Of a stretch of DNA of 64,000 nucleotides, positions 17,403-27,186 are shown piece after piece. The stretch spans positions 110,763 to 174,762 of the forward strand of contig NZ_FXZB01000004.1 of the NCBI RefSeq assembly GCF_900169065.1, in the 5' to 3' direction. Under the pieces are notes generated by a model. That model was not told where the DNA came from and ran no database searches. It saw nothing but the letters and a program-made list of their open reading frames with translations. Source of the DNA: Brevibacterium aurantiacum (lineage in GTDB: Bacteria; Actinomycetota; Actinomycetes; Actinomycetales; Brevibacteriaceae). Position 1 is the first letter of the stretch. Every line of letters starts with the position of its first letter. The position numbers were made by a program, and so were the translations under genes.

Positions 17403-19267
17403 TACTTCTTCTCCTCGTCCTCTTCGTCGACAACCTCAGCGTCGACGACATCGTCGTCAGCGCTTGCATCTGCACCGGCTGCGGTCTCTTCACCAGCGGC
17501 GCCTTCGGCACCACCCTGCTGGCTGTAGATGGCTTCGCCGATCTTCTGCTGGTTCTCGACGAGCTTGTCGTAGGCAGTCTTCACTGCATCGTCGTCTTCA
17601 CCCTTGAGCGCTTCCTTGAGAGCCTCAACGTCCGAGTTGATCTCGGTCTTGACCTCTTCGGGCAGCTTGTCCTCGTTGTCGGTGACGAGCTTCTCGGTCT
17701 GGTAGGCGAGGTTCTCCGCATTGTTGCGAGTGTCAGCGGCCTCACGGCGCTTCTTGTCCTCGTCTGCGTGCTCTTCGGCTTCCTTGACCATGCGGTCGAT
17801 GTCTTCCTTCGGGAGCGCGGAACCGCCGGTGATCGTCATCGACTGCTCGGTGCCGGTGCCCTTGTCGGTGGCCGACACGTGCACGATGCCGTTGGCGTCG
17901 ATGTCGAAGGCGACCTCGATCTGCGGCACGCCGCGAGGAGCCGGAGCGATGCCGGTCAGCTCGAAGGTGCCCAGGTTCTTGTTGTCGCGAGTGAACTCAC
18001 GCTCACCCTGGAAGACCTGGATCGACACGGAGGGCTGGTTGTCCTCAGCGGTGGTGAAGGTCTCCGAACGCTTGGTCGGGATCGGGGTGTTGCGCTCGAT
18101 GAGCTTGGTCATCACGCCGCCCTTGGTCTCGAGTCCGAGCGAGAGCGGGGTGACGTCGATGAGCAGAACGTCCTTGCGCTCACCCACGAGGACACCGGCC
18201 TGCACGGCTGCGCCGATCGCGACGACCTCATCGGGGTTGACGCCCTTGTTGGGCTCCTTGCCTCCGGTGAGTTCGGTGACGACGGCGGAGACGGCGGGCA
18301 TACGGGTCGAACCGCCGACGAGCACGACGTGGTCGATCTCGTTAACGGACACGCCTGCGTCCTTCATGACTGCGTGGAACGGAGCCTTGGTGCGCTCGAG
18401 GAGGTCCTTGGTCAGGTCCTCGAACTTCGCGCGGGTCAGGGTCTCATCCAGGTGGATGGGTCCGTTCTCGCTCATCGACAGGTACTGCAGCGAGATGTTG
18501 GTGCTGGTGGCCGAGGAGAGTTCCTTCTTGGCCTGCTCCGAAGCTTCTTTCAGACGCTGGATTGCGGTTGCGTCCTTGCTCAGGTCGACGCCGTATCCGT
18601 TCTTGACCTCACCGACGAGCCAGTCGACGATGCGCTGATCCCAGTCGTCGCCGCCGAGGCGGTTGTCGCCCGAGGTCGCACGGACCTGAATCGTGGAGAA
18701 GTCGTCTTCGTCCTTGCCGACTTCCAGCAGGGAGACGTCGAACGTACCGCCGCCGAGGTCGAAGACCAGAATGGTCTCGTCTTCCTTGCCGCGCTCGAGG
18801 CCGTAGGCCAGAGCTGCAGCGGTGGGCTCGTTGATGATGCGCGAGACCTTGAGTCCTGCGATCTCACCGGCATCCTTGGTGGCCTGACGCTCGGCGTCAT
18901 TGAAGTATGCGGGAACGGTGATGACTGCGTCAGTCACGTCTTCCTGCAGGTATTCCTCAGCGTCGTGCTTGAGCTTCTGCAGGATACGGGCGGAGATCTC
19001 CGGAGCGGACATCTTCTTGCCGCCGATCTCGGTGGACCAGTCGGTGCCCATGTGGCGCTTGACCGAAGCGACGGTGTTCTTGATGTTCGTGACGGCCTGG
19101 CGCTTGGCGATTTCGCCGACCAGGGAGTCGCCGTTCTTGTTGACAGCAACGACGGATGGGGTCGTGCGACCGCCTTCCGCGTTCGCGATGACCTTAGGGT
19201 CACCGCCTTCGAGGACTGTGACGACGGAGTTCGTGGTTCCGAGGTCGATTCCAACTGCACGTGCCAT
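17402..19267 (-). CDS. dnaK: Molecular chaperone DnaK (Hsp70)
   Basis: A 621-residue Hsp70. The start is ATG 19267 ([18 protein letters not shown]) after TAAGGAGAAACGTT; the frame extends upstream only by chance. The ATPase domain has [29 protein letters not shown] and [12 protein letters not shown]; the substrate domain begins at [15 protein letters not shown], and an acidic tail ends [11 protein letters not shown]. It is the first gene of dnaK-grpE-dnaJ-hspR. The upstream region carries a promoter-like sequence and HspR-type HAIR operators. Confidence 0.98.
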   Translation of the reverse strand: MARAVGIDLGTTNSVVTVLEGGDPKVIANAEGGRTTPSVVAVNKNGDSLVGEIAKRQAVTNIKNTVASVKRHMGTDWSTEIGGKKMSAPEISARILQKLKHDAEEYLQEDVTDAVITVPAYFNDAERQATKDAGEIAGLKVSRIINEPTAAALAYGLERGKEDETILVFDLGGGTFDVSLLEVGKDEDDFSTIQVRATSGDNRLGGDDWDQRIVDWLVGEVKNGYGVDLSKDATAIQRLKEASEQAKKELSSATSTNISLQYLSMSENGPIHLDETLTRAKFEDLTKDLLERTKAPFHAVMKDAGVSVNEIDHVVLVGGSTRMPAVSAVVTELTGGKEPNKGVNPDEVVAIGAAVQAGVLVGERKDVLLIDVTPLSLGLETKGGVMTKLIERNTPIPTKRSETFTTAEDNQPSVSIQVFQGEREFTRDNKNLGTFELTGIAPAPRGVPQIEVAFDIDANGIVHVSATDKGTGTEQSMTITGGSALPKEDIDRMVKEAEEHADEDKKRREAADTRNNAENLAYQTEKLVTDNEDKLPEEVKTEINSDVEALKEALKGEDDDAVKTAYDKLVENQQKIGEAIYSQQGGAEGAAGEETAAGADASADDDVVDAEVVDEEDEEKK

Positions 19268-19392
19268 AACGTTTCTCCTTACATATCGTGAGTACTCTCG
19301 ACTCGAATGTGTGCGATCGGGCGGATCCACCACCGGGCTTCCACAGCATTTCCTGCTGCGGGGACGAGCGGTGGACCCACTCGACCGCACAC

Positions 19393-19440
19393 ATTGAGCC
19401 AACTGCACTCAAGTATTATCTTCGTGACTCGAGCAGTCAA
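19393..19440 (-). promoter_or_regulatory. dnaK promoter with proximal HAIR operator (HspR site)
   Basis: On the minus strand TTGACT (19440-19435) and TAATAC (19418-19413) are 16 bp apart and form a plausible vegetative promoter. Immediately downstream is CTTGAGT-N7-GCTCAAT (19413-19393), one arm exactly matching and the other close to the Streptomyces HAIR consensus CTTGAGT-N7-ACTCAAG. Repression at the start site by HspR is expected. Confidence 0.75.
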
Positions 19441-19456
19441 GCTCAGCCTCACTAAA

Positions 19457-19477
19457 GTTGCGTACACTAGACTCAAC
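19457..19477 (-). promoter_or_regulatory. Upstream HAIR-like element
   Basis: GTTGAGT-N7-ACGCAAC on the minus strand keeps the TTGAGT half and 7-bp spacing of a HAIR site, with a looser second half. It lies just upstream of the -35 element and may be a second HspR contact, as dnaK promoters often have more than one. Confidence 0.5.
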
Positions 19478-19651
19478 TTTGCGGAGCGAAGGTTTATTCC
19501 GCGGGGGAGAAAAAGTTTTTAGGACAGCCCTCCGCTGCTCCCCGACAGGGCACTTGACGTCGCAGCTCAGCCACTGGTGCCGCATGACTCACAGCAGAAA
19601 CGGCCCACGGAGAATTCCGCAGACCGCTTCCACAGTGGAGATGACGAGGCC

Positions 19652-20926
19652 TCAGGACAGGTCGGTCCTCGGATTCGCACCATCCAGCTGACCATCCCGA
19701 CTGAACCTGCGCAGCTGGGTCACATGGCTCGGGTTGAGCTCGGCGACGCTTGAGACCTGAAGCAGCTTCATCGTCCGCTCAATCTGTTCGCTGAGTATCG
19801 CGATCGTCCGGTCCACTCCTGCTCGACCGCCGGCCATGAGGCCGAAGAGGTAGGCGCGACCGATGAGCGTGAAGTCCGCGCCCAGGGCCAGGGACGCGAC
19901 GATGTCGGCGCCGTTGCGGATTCCGGTGTCGATGATGATCTCCACGTCCTTGCCGATCTCGCGAGCCACCTCGGGGAGGAGTTCGAAGGGCACGGGCGCG
20001 CGATCGAGCTGGCGCCCGCCGTGGTTAGACAGGACGATCGAATCGACGCCGAGGTCGGCCAGCTTCTTCGCATCAGCGACGGTCTGGACTCCCTTGACCG
20101 CGAACTTACCCGGCCACATCTTGCGGATCTCCGCCAGATCGTCGAAGTCGATCGACGGGTCCATCGCCGAGTTGAGCAGCTCGCCGACCGTTCCGCCGGT
20201 CTCCGACAGGGACGCGAACTCGAGCTTCTGGGTGGTCAGGAAGTCCCACCACCACCACGGACGCGGGATGGCATTGAGAATGGTCTTCGGCGTCAGCTGC
20301 GGCGGGATAGCGAAACCATTGCGGGTATCGCGCAGCCGTGCACCGGCGATCGGGGTGTCGACCGTGAAGAAGAGAGTGTCGTACCCTGCTGCGGCGGCCC
20401 TCTCAACGAGACCATAGGAGATTTCCCGCTCGCGCATCACATAGAGCTGGAACCAGTTCCGACCTTCCGGGTTGACCTTCTTCACGTCCTCGATCGAGGT
20501 CGTTCCCAGAGTGGACAAGGTGAACGGAATGCCCGCAGCACCGGCCGCGGAGGCTCCGGCGATCTCGCCTTCGGTCTGCATCAGCCGGGTGAACCCGGTC
20601 GGTGCGATACCGAAGGGCATCGCCGAACTGCCGCCGAGGATCTGAGTCGTCGTATCGACGTGCGAGACATCGTTGAGGATGGAGGGGTGGAACTCGACGT
20701 CCTGGAAAGACTGAACCGAGCGCTCCATCGAGATCTCGCCTTCGGCCGCACCGTCGGTGTAGTCGAACGCAGCAGCCGGGGTGCGGCGCTTGGCGATCTG
20801 GCGCAGGTCCTCGATCGTCAATGCAGCATCGAGACGACGCTTCCGGGAATTGAGCTCGAACTTCTTGAACTTCATCAGCTCTAAGATCTCGGACGGATTG
20901 GGCAACTGTCTCTTGACCATGGGCAC
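19652..20926 (-). CDS. lldD: L-lactate dehydrogenase, FMN-dependent (quinone-linked)
   Basis: A 424-residue alpha-hydroxy-acid oxidase family protein that oxidises L-lactate to pyruvate and feeds electrons to menaquinone. FMN and substrate motifs are present: [12 protein letters not shown] (about 105-116), the active-site [12 protein letters not shown] with the catalytic histidine, [18 protein letters not shown] and [10 protein letters not shown]-terminal residues 1-40 are charged, with no membrane segment. It lies downstream of the L-lactate permease on the same strand (83-bp gap), so uptake and oxidation are probably coexpressed under LldR. Confidence 0.93.
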   Translation of the reverse strand: MPMVKRQLPNPSEILELMKFKKFELNSRKRRLDAALTIEDLRQIAKRRTPAAAFDYTDGAAEGEISMERSVQSFQDVEFHPSILNDVSHVDTTTQILGGSSAMPFGIAPTGFTRLMQTEGEIAGASAAGAAGIPFTLSTLGTTSIEDVKKVNPEGRNWFQLYVMREREISYGLVERAAAAGYDTLFFTVDTPIAGARLRDTRNGFAIPPQLTPKTILNAIPRPWWWWDFLTTQKLEFASLSETGGTVGELLNSAMDPSIDFDDLAEIRKMWPGKFAVKGVQTVADAKKLADLGVDSIVLSNHGGRQLDRAPVPFELLPEVAREIGKDVEIIIDTGIRNGADIVASLALGADFTLIGRAYLFGLMAGGRAGVDRTIAILSEQIERTMKLLQVSSVAELNPSHVTQLRRFSRDGQLDGANPRTDLS

Positions 20927-21009
20927 TGCCTCTTTCTCTTCAGTTCGTATTTTCAGCTAGGTGGTTTCAGTGTTCTGTCTTCAGCTTGCGGGCTTCAGAT
21001 CACGGAGTT

Positions 21010-22701
21010 TCAGGCTCCACCGGGAAGCATCCAGGACAGGACGGTCGACTGCAGACCAACCAGCAGACACATGACGACGAGCATGCCCAGCGACCACCAG
21101 ATGACGCGGCGGAAGATCGAGGACTCCTGGCCGAGGAGGCCGACCGCTGTGGCTGCGATGGTGAGGTTCTGCGGGCTGATCATCTTGCCCACGACGCCTC
21201 CGGAGCTGTTGGCGGCCACCAGCAGGACGGGATCGATTCCGGCCTTCGTCGCGGCCGTCTGCTGCAGTGTCGCGAACAGTGCGTTGGCGCTGGTGTCGGA
21301 ACCGGTCACCGCCGTGCCGAGCCAGCCGAGGATTGGCGAGAGGAAGGCGAACAGTGCCCCGGTCCCGGCGATCCAGGTGCCGATTGTGATCGTCTGGCCC
21401 GACAGGTTCATGACGTAGGCCAGTGCCAGGACAAGTCCGACGGTGAGGATGGAGAATCGCATTTTGACGACATTGTCGACGAAGACCTGGACTGCGTCCT
21501 TGACGGTCATCTTGTACACGATGGCGACGATGATGCCTGAGACCAGCAGCATCGTGCCCGGTGATGACAACCATTGGAAGTTGTAGACCGTGCTCGTCGA
21601 CAGCTCTCCGGCAGCGGTCATGATGTTCCCGTCAAGCCCCGGCCAAGGAATCTTGATATCGGTGCTGGCCAACCATTTGTCGATGACTGGGATCAGCTTG
21701 GCACCGGAGAAGATGACGATGACCATGAGGTAGGGGAAGAGCGCCATGAAGACGCGCTTGCCGGTCAGAGGTGCAGCCTTCGTGTCCACCGTGGTCGTCA
21801 CGGCTGCGGCTGCTCCACCAGCATCGGGAGCGCTGGCCTTCTCCTTACTGCGCTCGTCTGCCATCTTGTCCAGCGCGTCCTGGCCGCCGACTGGCTTCCA
21901 GAACTGGAGCATGACCACGGCAGCAGCAAGGCCCATGAGCGAGGCGACGATGTCCGTCATCTCGACCGAGAGATAGTTCGCGGAGACGAACTGTGCTGCT
22001 CCGAACACGATCCCGACGACCAGAGCAAGTGGCCACAGCTGACGCAGACCGCGCTTGCCGTCAACGAGGAAGATGAGGAACAGCGGCACGACGGCAGCCA
22101 GCAACGGAGTCTGGTGACCGACCATGGCACCGATCTCTTTGTAATCGATCCCGGTGAGGTTACCGGCGGTGATGATCGGGATGGCGATCGCACCGAAGGC
22201 GACCGGAGCGGTGTTGGCCACCAGCACGACGACTGCTGCACGCATGGCGGTGAAGCCGACTGCGATGAGCATGACACCGGTGATGGCAACCGGGGCACCG
22301 AATCCGGCAAGGGCTTCGAGCAGTCCTCCGAAGCAGAAGGCGACCAGGATCGCCTGCACGCGAGGATCATCGGAGATGACGTTGATGACCAACCTGAGGT
22401 CTTCGAAGTGTCCTGACTTCACCGTCAGTTCGTAGAGCCAGATGGCGGTGATGACGATCCACATGATCGGGAACAGCCCGAAGGCGAATCCCTGGCTGGC
22501 TGAGAGCCCCGCCAGTCCGACCGGCATGCCGTAGACGAAGATGGCAACGATCAGGGCGACGATTACGGCTGCCAGCCCGGCCCAGTGGGCCTTCCACTTC
22601 AAGAACCCGAGGGTGACGAAGATGGTCAGCAGCGGCAGCAGCGCAACCAGCGATGACCGCATGAGGCTGTCTGCAAGTGGGGCGATTTCAGGAGTGTACA
22701 T
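21010..22701 (-). CDS. lldP: L-lactate permease (LctP/LldP family)
   Basis: A 563-residue multi-spanning proton-coupled lactate/glycolate importer. I start at ATG 22701 with GGAG seven bases upstream; the frame continues to 22884 but those residues do not belong to the family. Typical blocks are LPLLTIFVTLGFLKWKAHWAG near the N-terminus, FGGLLEALAGFGAPVAITG, and SPQNLTIAATAVGL near the end. A hydrophilic Ala/Thr-rich loop of about 50 residues (KASAPDAGG region) separates the two halves. The divergent regulator lldR and its operator lie upstream. Confidence 0.93.
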   Translation of the reverse strand: MYTPEIAPLADSLMRSSLVALLPLLTIFVTLGFLKWKAHWAGLAAVIVALIVAIFVYGMPVGLAGLSASQGFAFGLFPIMWIVITAIWLYELTVKSGHFEDLRLVINVISDDPRVQAILVAFCFGGLLEALAGFGAPVAITGVMLIAVGFTAMRAAVVVLVANTAPVAFGAIAIPIITAGNLTGIDYKEIGAMVGHQTPLLAAVVPLFLIFLVDGKRGLRQLWPLALVVGIVFGAAQFVSANYLSVEMTDIVASLMGLAAAVVMLQFWKPVGGQDALDKMADERSKEKASAPDAGGAAAAVTTTVDTKAAPLTGKRVFMALFPYLMVIVIFSGAKLIPVIDKWLASTDIKIPWPGLDGNIMTAAGELSTSTVYNFQWLSSPGTMLLVSGIIVAIVYKMTVKDAVQVFVDNVVKMRFSILTVGLVLALAYVMNLSGQTITIGTWIAGTGALFAFLSPILGWLGTAVTGSDTSANALFATLQQTAATKAGIDPVLLVAANSSGGVVGKMISPQNLTIAATAVGLLGQESSIFRRVIWWSLGMLVVMCLLVGLQSTVLSWMLPGGA

Positions 22702-22801
22702 ATTTTCTCCTACACGGTCGGTGCTCGACTCCAGCGTCTGCGGTTCGACGATGAACGCGCCCCGAACATGCATACTCGATTGGTTTAAGTATGTCCTTTG
22801 T

Positions 22802-22814
22802 GTGGTCAGACCAC
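22802..22814. promoter_or_regulatory. Probable LldR operator in the lldP-lldR intergenic region
   Basis: GTGGTCAGACCAC is a perfect dyad of GTGGT and ACCAC around CAG. It matches the TGGT-N3-ACCA half-site pattern bound by FadR-subfamily lactate and pyruvate regulators (PdhR, LldR). It is 101 bp from the lldP start and 104 bp from the lldR start and could control both. Confidence 0.75.
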
Positions 22815-22917
22815 TAAAGTGAGTGTAGGACTGAATGTGATCCAGGTCAAGGATTTGCTCCCGATGAGGAAGGGTCCTACTCATGGGATGATGGCGAGGT
22901 GCGAAAAGTGAGTACTC

Positions 22918-23724
22918 ATGCCCAGTGAATCAGTCCGCAAGGACGACGACACCGCCGCAGGTCACACCGTCAATGCGCCTCAGGGACCGAGCTGGAAGCC
23001 GGTTGCCCGATCGAGCACCCACGAGCTCGTCATCAATGCGATCGAGGAGCAGATCACCTCCGGGTCCCTCACCGTCGGCGATCCGCTCCCCTCGGAACGG
23101 GAGCTGGCTGCCAAGCTTCAGGTCAGTCGCGCGGCGGTGCGTGAGGCCCTGCGGGTCATGGAGTCACTCGGCGTCATCGTCTCGAATGTCGGCTCAGGAA
23201 AATCGGCGGGCACCTTCATCGCCTCTATGCCCAAGGAGGCGCTGACTCGGTTCCTGCGCCTCCACGTGGCTCTGGCGAACTTCAGCATCGAGGAGGCCAT
23301 CGAAACACGCATCCAGCTGGAGCGCTCAAGCACCGCGCTGGCGACGGGACGGGTCCACGATGACGCGCTGGCCGGCATGAATGCCTCATTGGCGATCATG
23401 GACACTCCGGGCGTGAGCCTGGAGACCTTCAACGATGCCGATACCGCCTTCCACGTCGCCATCGCCCATGCTTCGAACAATCAGCTGCTCTCGGATCTCA
23501 CGGAAGCCATCCGCGGTTCTCTGCGGCGACCCATCCTCGATGCCTTCCACGAGGTCGAGGATCCGCGCGCTCTGATGGCGCAGCTGCAGGAAGAGCACCA
23601 TGCGATCATGCAGGCGATCGTCGACCGCGACACCGATCACGCGGTGCAGCTGACCGAGGATCACATCCGATCGGCCACCGCCGCCCTGCCGCAGCTGACC
23701 AATCAGAGCCGGGCAGGCAGCTGA
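22918..23724 (+). CDS. lldR: FadR-subfamily GntR regulator, probable LldR
   Basis: A 268-residue regulator with an N-terminal winged helix (about 34-100: LVINAIEEQITSGSLTVGDPLPSERELA, VSRAAVREALRVMESLG) and an all-helical FCD effector domain (about 115-240). It is divergent from the L-lactate permease and dehydrogenase genes, the arrangement seen for LldR in corynebacteria. I infer that it represses lldP-lldD and is released by L-lactate. An operator-like dyad is between the genes. It ends 9 bp before the convergent aztD-like gene. Confidence 0.86.
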   Translation: MPSESVRKDDDTAAGHTVNAPQGPSWKPVARSSTHELVINAIEEQITSGSLTVGDPLPSERELAAKLQVSRAAVREALRVMESLGVIVSNVGSGKSAGTFIASMPKEALTRFLRLHVALANFSIEEAIETRIQLERSSTALATGRVHDDALAGMNASLAIMDTPGVSLETFNDADTAFHVAIAHASNNQLLSDLTEAIRGSLRRPILDAFHEVEDPRALMAQLQEEHHAIMQAIVDRDTDHAVQLTEDHIRSATAALPQLTNQSRAGS

Positions 23725-23733
23725 GCGCAGGCG

Positions 23734-24984
23734 TCAGCCCGTCACCCCGGTGACCTCATTGCTGGCGTGTGGCAGTTCAGCACTCTTCTCCACCTCGCCG
23801 GTCGCCAGATCCACGATGTGGAGCTGGCTCTTGTCCGGTTCGGAGACGTAGGCTTTCTCCCCCTGCACGAAGAGCGTCGGCCGAGGCTGCTGCCAGTCCA
23901 CGGGCTCCTTCCATGCTTCGGTGACCGGGTGGGAGTCAGTGATCTTGCCGGACTCCGGGTCGATGACGTTGAGCTTGCCGTCAGTGCCGAGCACGAGGGC
24001 CTCACCTTCGGGTCCGCGGGCCAGGGAACGGAAACTGTACGAGGAGTCGAGGTCGACGAGTTTCATCGTCCCGGTCTCGGTGTTCGTCAGAGTGACCTTC
24101 TCCGGGCGCTCGAGTTCGGCATCCTCGTCGACCTTGTAATCGCCGAGCACGACCGGTGAGTCATCGGATCCGGCCTGATTGCCGATGCGGCCGTATGAAT
24201 CCGGGGCGTCGACCTTCGTGAACTTTCCGTCCTTGTAGTAGAGGATGCCGTCTTCACAGCCGACGGCGATCGCCTCGTTCTGGGCAGCGGCTTCCCCGTG
24301 GACACCCGGGCAGTCTTCGTTGCGGGCGATCTCCTTGCCGTCGGCGTCAATGACCTTCGCTCCCGAGCGTTCTTCTTCGTTGCCGATGGTGTGCAGGACG
24401 TTGCCGTTCTCCAACTGCACTGCCACACCGTGGTGTGCCTCTTCTGCTTCTTTGACCTCGGGTTCGGGTGTGCCGTCACCGAAGGCATTGGTGTCGAAGA
24501 TCTGCATCCGTCCGTCGCCGTCGCCGAAGAGCACCGTCGAACCACCGTGGCGCACGACGTGACCTGGGGTATCGGTTTCGTAGACCTTGTCGGTGAGTTC
24601 AGGCGATCCGGCGAAGCTGTGGGTATGGTCGCCGTGCTCTTCGGTCCAGACTCCGGCGTCGAAGAGCTGGAATCCGCTGGCCACCGAGACCATGACGTGC
24701 CGTCCGTCTCCGACCGGATTGACCCGGTTGAAGCCTTCGAGCTTCGTGTCGTCGATGACCTCAAGCGTCCTCGCATCCAGAGTGAGGATGCCGCCGTCGT
24801 AGGTGGTGACCAGTCGCGACTGTGCTTCTTCGACCTGTTCGGCGTCCGAGGGCTCCCCCGCATCTGTCTGGTCGCCGGTGTCGGGGTCGGCCTCCGCTCC
24901 GGTGCCGCCGCAGCCGCTCAGCAGGAGGGCGGTGACGGCCGCGGTCGCAGCCAGTGGTGCGATCAGGGTGTGTCGTGTTCTCAT
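23734..24984 (-). CDS. aztD: AztD-like zinc metallochaperone lipoprotein (copy 1)
   Basis: A 416-residue secreted protein starting at ATG 24984. It has a lipoprotein signal with lipobox LLLSGCGG (about 19-26), a short Asp/Glu/Gly linker, and a beta-propeller body of WD/YVTN-like strands (TYDGGILTLDARTLEVIDD, FQLFDAG, KLNVIDPESG, LHIVDLATGEV). AztD proteins deliver zinc to the solute-binding protein AztC; the His-rich EEHGDHTHSF motif (about 137-146) is a likely metal site. It is the last gene of aztB-aztD-aztC-aztD on this strand. The longer frame to 25098 lacks a signal at its start. Confidence 0.85.
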   Translation of the reverse strand: MRTRHTLIAPLAATAAVTALLLSGCGGTGAEADPDTGDQTDAGEPSDAEQVEEAQSRLVTTYDGGILTLDARTLEVIDDTKLEGFNRVNPVGDGRHVMVSVASGFQLFDAGVWTEEHGDHTHSFAGSPELTDKVYETDTPGHVVRHGGSTVLFGDGDGRMQIFDTNAFGDGTPEPEVKEAEEAHHGVAVQLENGNVLHTIGNEEERSGAKVIDADGKEIARNEDCPGVHGEAAAQNEAIAVGCEDGILYYKDGKFTKVDAPDSYGRIGNQAGSDDSPVVLGDYKVDEDAELERPEKVTLTNTETGTMKLVDLDSSYSFRSLARGPEGEALVLGTDGKLNVIDPESGKITDSHPVTEAWKEPVDWQQPRPTLFVQGEKAYVSEPDKSQLHIVDLATGEVEKSAELPHASNEVTGVTG

Positions 24985-25003
24985 TCTTCTCTCTTCCCTA
25001 TTC

Positions 25004-25948
25004 TCATGATGGTGTGTCCGTGATCTGTGGTGATGCGAGCCCGTCCGCGATGGCCTTCGCGTTGGTTCTCTGCATGTCGATGTAGGTTCCGGCCTCACCG
25101 TCGGCCTCGGTCAGCGATTCCGAGAACAGCGGTGTCACTTCGACGTCGAGGTCAACTTCCTCAGACAGGGCCTCGGCGAGCTTCTGCGGCTGCGAGGAGT
25201 CCGCGAAGATCGTGGGCACGCCGGCGTCTTCGACCGTGCGCGCGAGCTCCTCGAGGTCGGCTGCCGAGGGTGAGGCCAGCGTGGTTCCGCTTGGCAGCAC
25301 CGCTCCGATGACCTCGAAGTCGAAGCGCTGTGCGAAGTAGCCGAACACGTGATGATTCGTCACCAGCTTCCGGTTCTTCGCAGGAATCGCTTCGACGATC
25401 TCTGCGATTTCGGCATCGAGGTCCTCCAGTTGCCCCCGATACGAGGCCACGGACGGTTCGATCGCCTCGGCGAGGTCATCGCCGACCTCCTCCCCCAGCG
25501 CCGAGGTGATGGTGTCGACGGCGGCGATCATCCGCGCGGGATCGGTCCAGAAGTGCGGATCGGGTGTGCCCGCGCTGCCGCCCGAGGTGTATTCGAGGGG
25601 GTCGATGCTCTCACCGACATCGAGGACACGCACCCCTTCGCTGCGCGCATTGTCGAGGTTGGCTGAGAGCCCCTCTTCCAGTCCGAGGCCGTTGCCGATG
25701 ATGAGATCCGCGCTCTCCATGGCCCCGGCTTCCTTCGCCGAGATGCCGAAGGAATGCGGATCGGAGTTCGGCTTCATCAGCACCGTGACCGCCGCGTGGT
25801 CTGCGACGAGACTGCTCACGACATCGCCGAGGATGTTCGTCGTCACCACGATCGACGGCTCATCGTCGCCCCCGCTGCAGGCAGTCAGTGATCCGAGCGT
25901 TGCCAGGGTGAGTGCCACCGCAGTGAGGTGGTGCCGTGTGCTCATCAC
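25004..25948 (-). CDS. aztC: Zinc ABC transporter substrate-binding lipoprotein (AztC/ZnuA family)
   Basis: A 314-residue cluster A-I solute-binding lipoprotein (lipobox LTACSGG) that captures Zn(II) outside the membrane. Ligand positions are visible: DPHSF, DPHFWTDP, TNHHVFGYF and the late aspartate in IFADSSQPQ. The mobile His-rich loop of classical ZnuA is absent, as in the AztC branch, which receives zinc from AztD. The ATG overlaps the stop of the upstream AztD gene (ATGA), so the two are coupled. Confidence 0.9.
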   Translation of the reverse strand: MMSTRHHLTAVALTLATLGSLTACSGGDDEPSIVVTTNILGDVVSSLVADHAAVTVLMKPNSDPHSFGISAKEAGAMESADLIIGNGLGLEEGLSANLDNARSEGVRVLDVGESIDPLEYTSGGSAGTPDPHFWTDPARMIAAVDTITSALGEEVGDDLAEAIEPSVASYRGQLEDLDAEIAEIVEAIPAKNRKLVTNHHVFGYFAQRFDFEVIGAVLPSGTTLASPSAADLEELARTVEDAGVPTIFADSSQPQKLAEALSEEVDLDVEVTPLFSESLTEADGEAGTYIDMQRTNAKAIADGLASPQITDTPS

Positions 25949-27177
25949 CGTCCCGTCACAGCCAGGCTCGCGGGCGCTCCGCCGAGGTCGAAGCTGCGTG
26001 CCTCACGCAGCCCATCGGCCGGGTCGAGTTCGAGCACTGTGCCCGACGCAGGGTCGCTGACATAGGTGCGTTCGCTATCCACGGCCACCGAGGGTCCGGC
26101 TCCGTGACCTTGGTCCTCGGCGTCGAAGGGCTTGATGAGTTTCTTCTTCGCCAACTCCTTCCCGGTCTCCGGGTCCAGCGAATAGACGGTCCCGTCTTCG
26201 TCCAGGGCCACGACCACGGAATCGTCGGGGGCGATGCCGGCGGAGACCACCTCGGCGTCGGTGTCGGCGTACATCCATTCATCGGTCGACGCGTCGAGGA
26301 TCCCGATTCCACCATCATCGAAAGGTGCCGCGGCGAGGTCTCGACCGACCTCGATCGACCACGCGCGCTCATCGGTGTCCTCGGGGTAGGGCAGCACCTC
26401 GGCGTCGAAGCCCTCATCGACCCTGATCACGCCGTCGGCGCAGGCGAAGACCAGCCCGTCGCGAGTGACTCCGGCTCCGTGGATCTCCTCGCATGTCGCA
26501 TCGATCGGCGAGGCCTGACCCTTGTCGTCGTACACGGTGAGTTCGGAAGGCAGATCATCGGCCTTGTCCCCTGGAAGCGTGGACACGAAGTGATCCTCGA
26601 AGGGGACCGTCACTCCGTGGTGGGCACCCGGTTTCACGGTGCCGAGCTGAGTGAGTTCACCATCGCCGAGGGCGCTCCGGTCATAGATCTTCGCCCGGCC
26701 CTCGCCGTCGAAGAAGAAGGCGACCTCGGTCGGGGTCGAGACGACGTGCGCGGGGTCGGCCCCGTCGACCTGACCGATGGTCTTCGCCTCGGCCTTGTAG
26801 TAGTGCCTGTGATCGCCGTGGTCGACCGTCCACGCCCCCGTGTCGACGGCTGTGACCGTTCCGGCTTCACCATCGCCGAGGTAGAGGTACCGGGAATCTG
26901 CCCCCGCCAGGGTCGTCGATGGTGAGCCTTCGACCTTCTCCACGACATCCTCGGTGAGCAGGTCGATGACCGAGACCGCGCCGGTCTTCGCATCACTGAC
27001 GGCCAGCCGCAGCTGCGGCTCGTCGGCCTCCTCTGCCCCTTCGACATATCCGTGGGGCGCCGTCGATTGACTGGGGCTGTTGGCCCCGCTGTCCGCTTGT
27101 TGGCCCTGGCACCCGGTCAGGGCGAGCAGTGCGATCAGTGCCGCGCTCGGTGCGGCGAATGCAGTTGTCCTCGTCAT
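25945..27177 (-). CDS. aztD: AztD-like zinc metallochaperone lipoprotein (copy 2)
   Basis: A 410-residue paralogue of the gene at 23734-24984. The signal peptide ends in lipobox LLALTGCQG, then a Ser/Gln/Ala linker and a beta-propeller (LRLAVSDAKTGAVSVIDLL, YLYLGDGEAGTVTAVDTG, GTVYSLDPETGKEL). It keeps the His-rich VDHGDHRHYY motif at the same place in the propeller as copy 1. Only moderate overall similarity suggests an old duplication. It lies 9 bp after aztB, and a Zur-like box sits 14 bp before its ATG. Confidence 0.85.
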   Translation of the reverse strand: MTRTTAFAAPSAALIALLALTGCQGQQADSGANSPSQSTAPHGYVEGAEEADEPQLRLAVSDAKTGAVSVIDLLTEDVVEKVEGSPSTTLAGADSRYLYLGDGEAGTVTAVDTGAWTVDHGDHRHYYKAEAKTIGQVDGADPAHVVSTPTEVAFFFDGEGRAKIYDRSALGDGELTQLGTVKPGAHHGVTVPFEDHFVSTLPGDKADDLPSELTVYDDKGQASPIDATCEEIHGAGVTRDGLVFACADGVIRVDEGFDAEVLPYPEDTDERAWSIEVGRDLAAAPFDDGGIGILDASTDEWMYADTDAEVVSAGIAPDDSVVVALDEDGTVYSLDPETGKELAKKKLIKPFDAEDQGHGAGPSVAVDSERTYVSDPASGTVLELDPADGLREARSFDLGGAPASLAVTGR

Positions 27178-27186
27178 GAGATCTTT

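Larger units (their letters stand above)
19268..19651. other. Intergenic region between dnaK and lldD
   Basis: A 384-bp gap. The dnaK-proximal half holds the promoter and HAIR sites described separately. Between about 19480 and 19651, downstream of lldD on the minus strand, I see no gene, RNA or convincing terminator, only a short A/T-rich patch near 19508-19520. Confidence 0.6.

Noticed and set aside
17768..19291. 507-codon open frame on the plus strand opposite dnaK
   Set aside because: It is the antisense shadow of dnaK, caused by strong third-position GC bias; its translation has no family features.
25945..25948. Frame overlap between aztC and aztD as a possible sequencing error
   Set aside because: ATGA overlaps are normal translational coupling and both proteins have intact lipoprotein signals.
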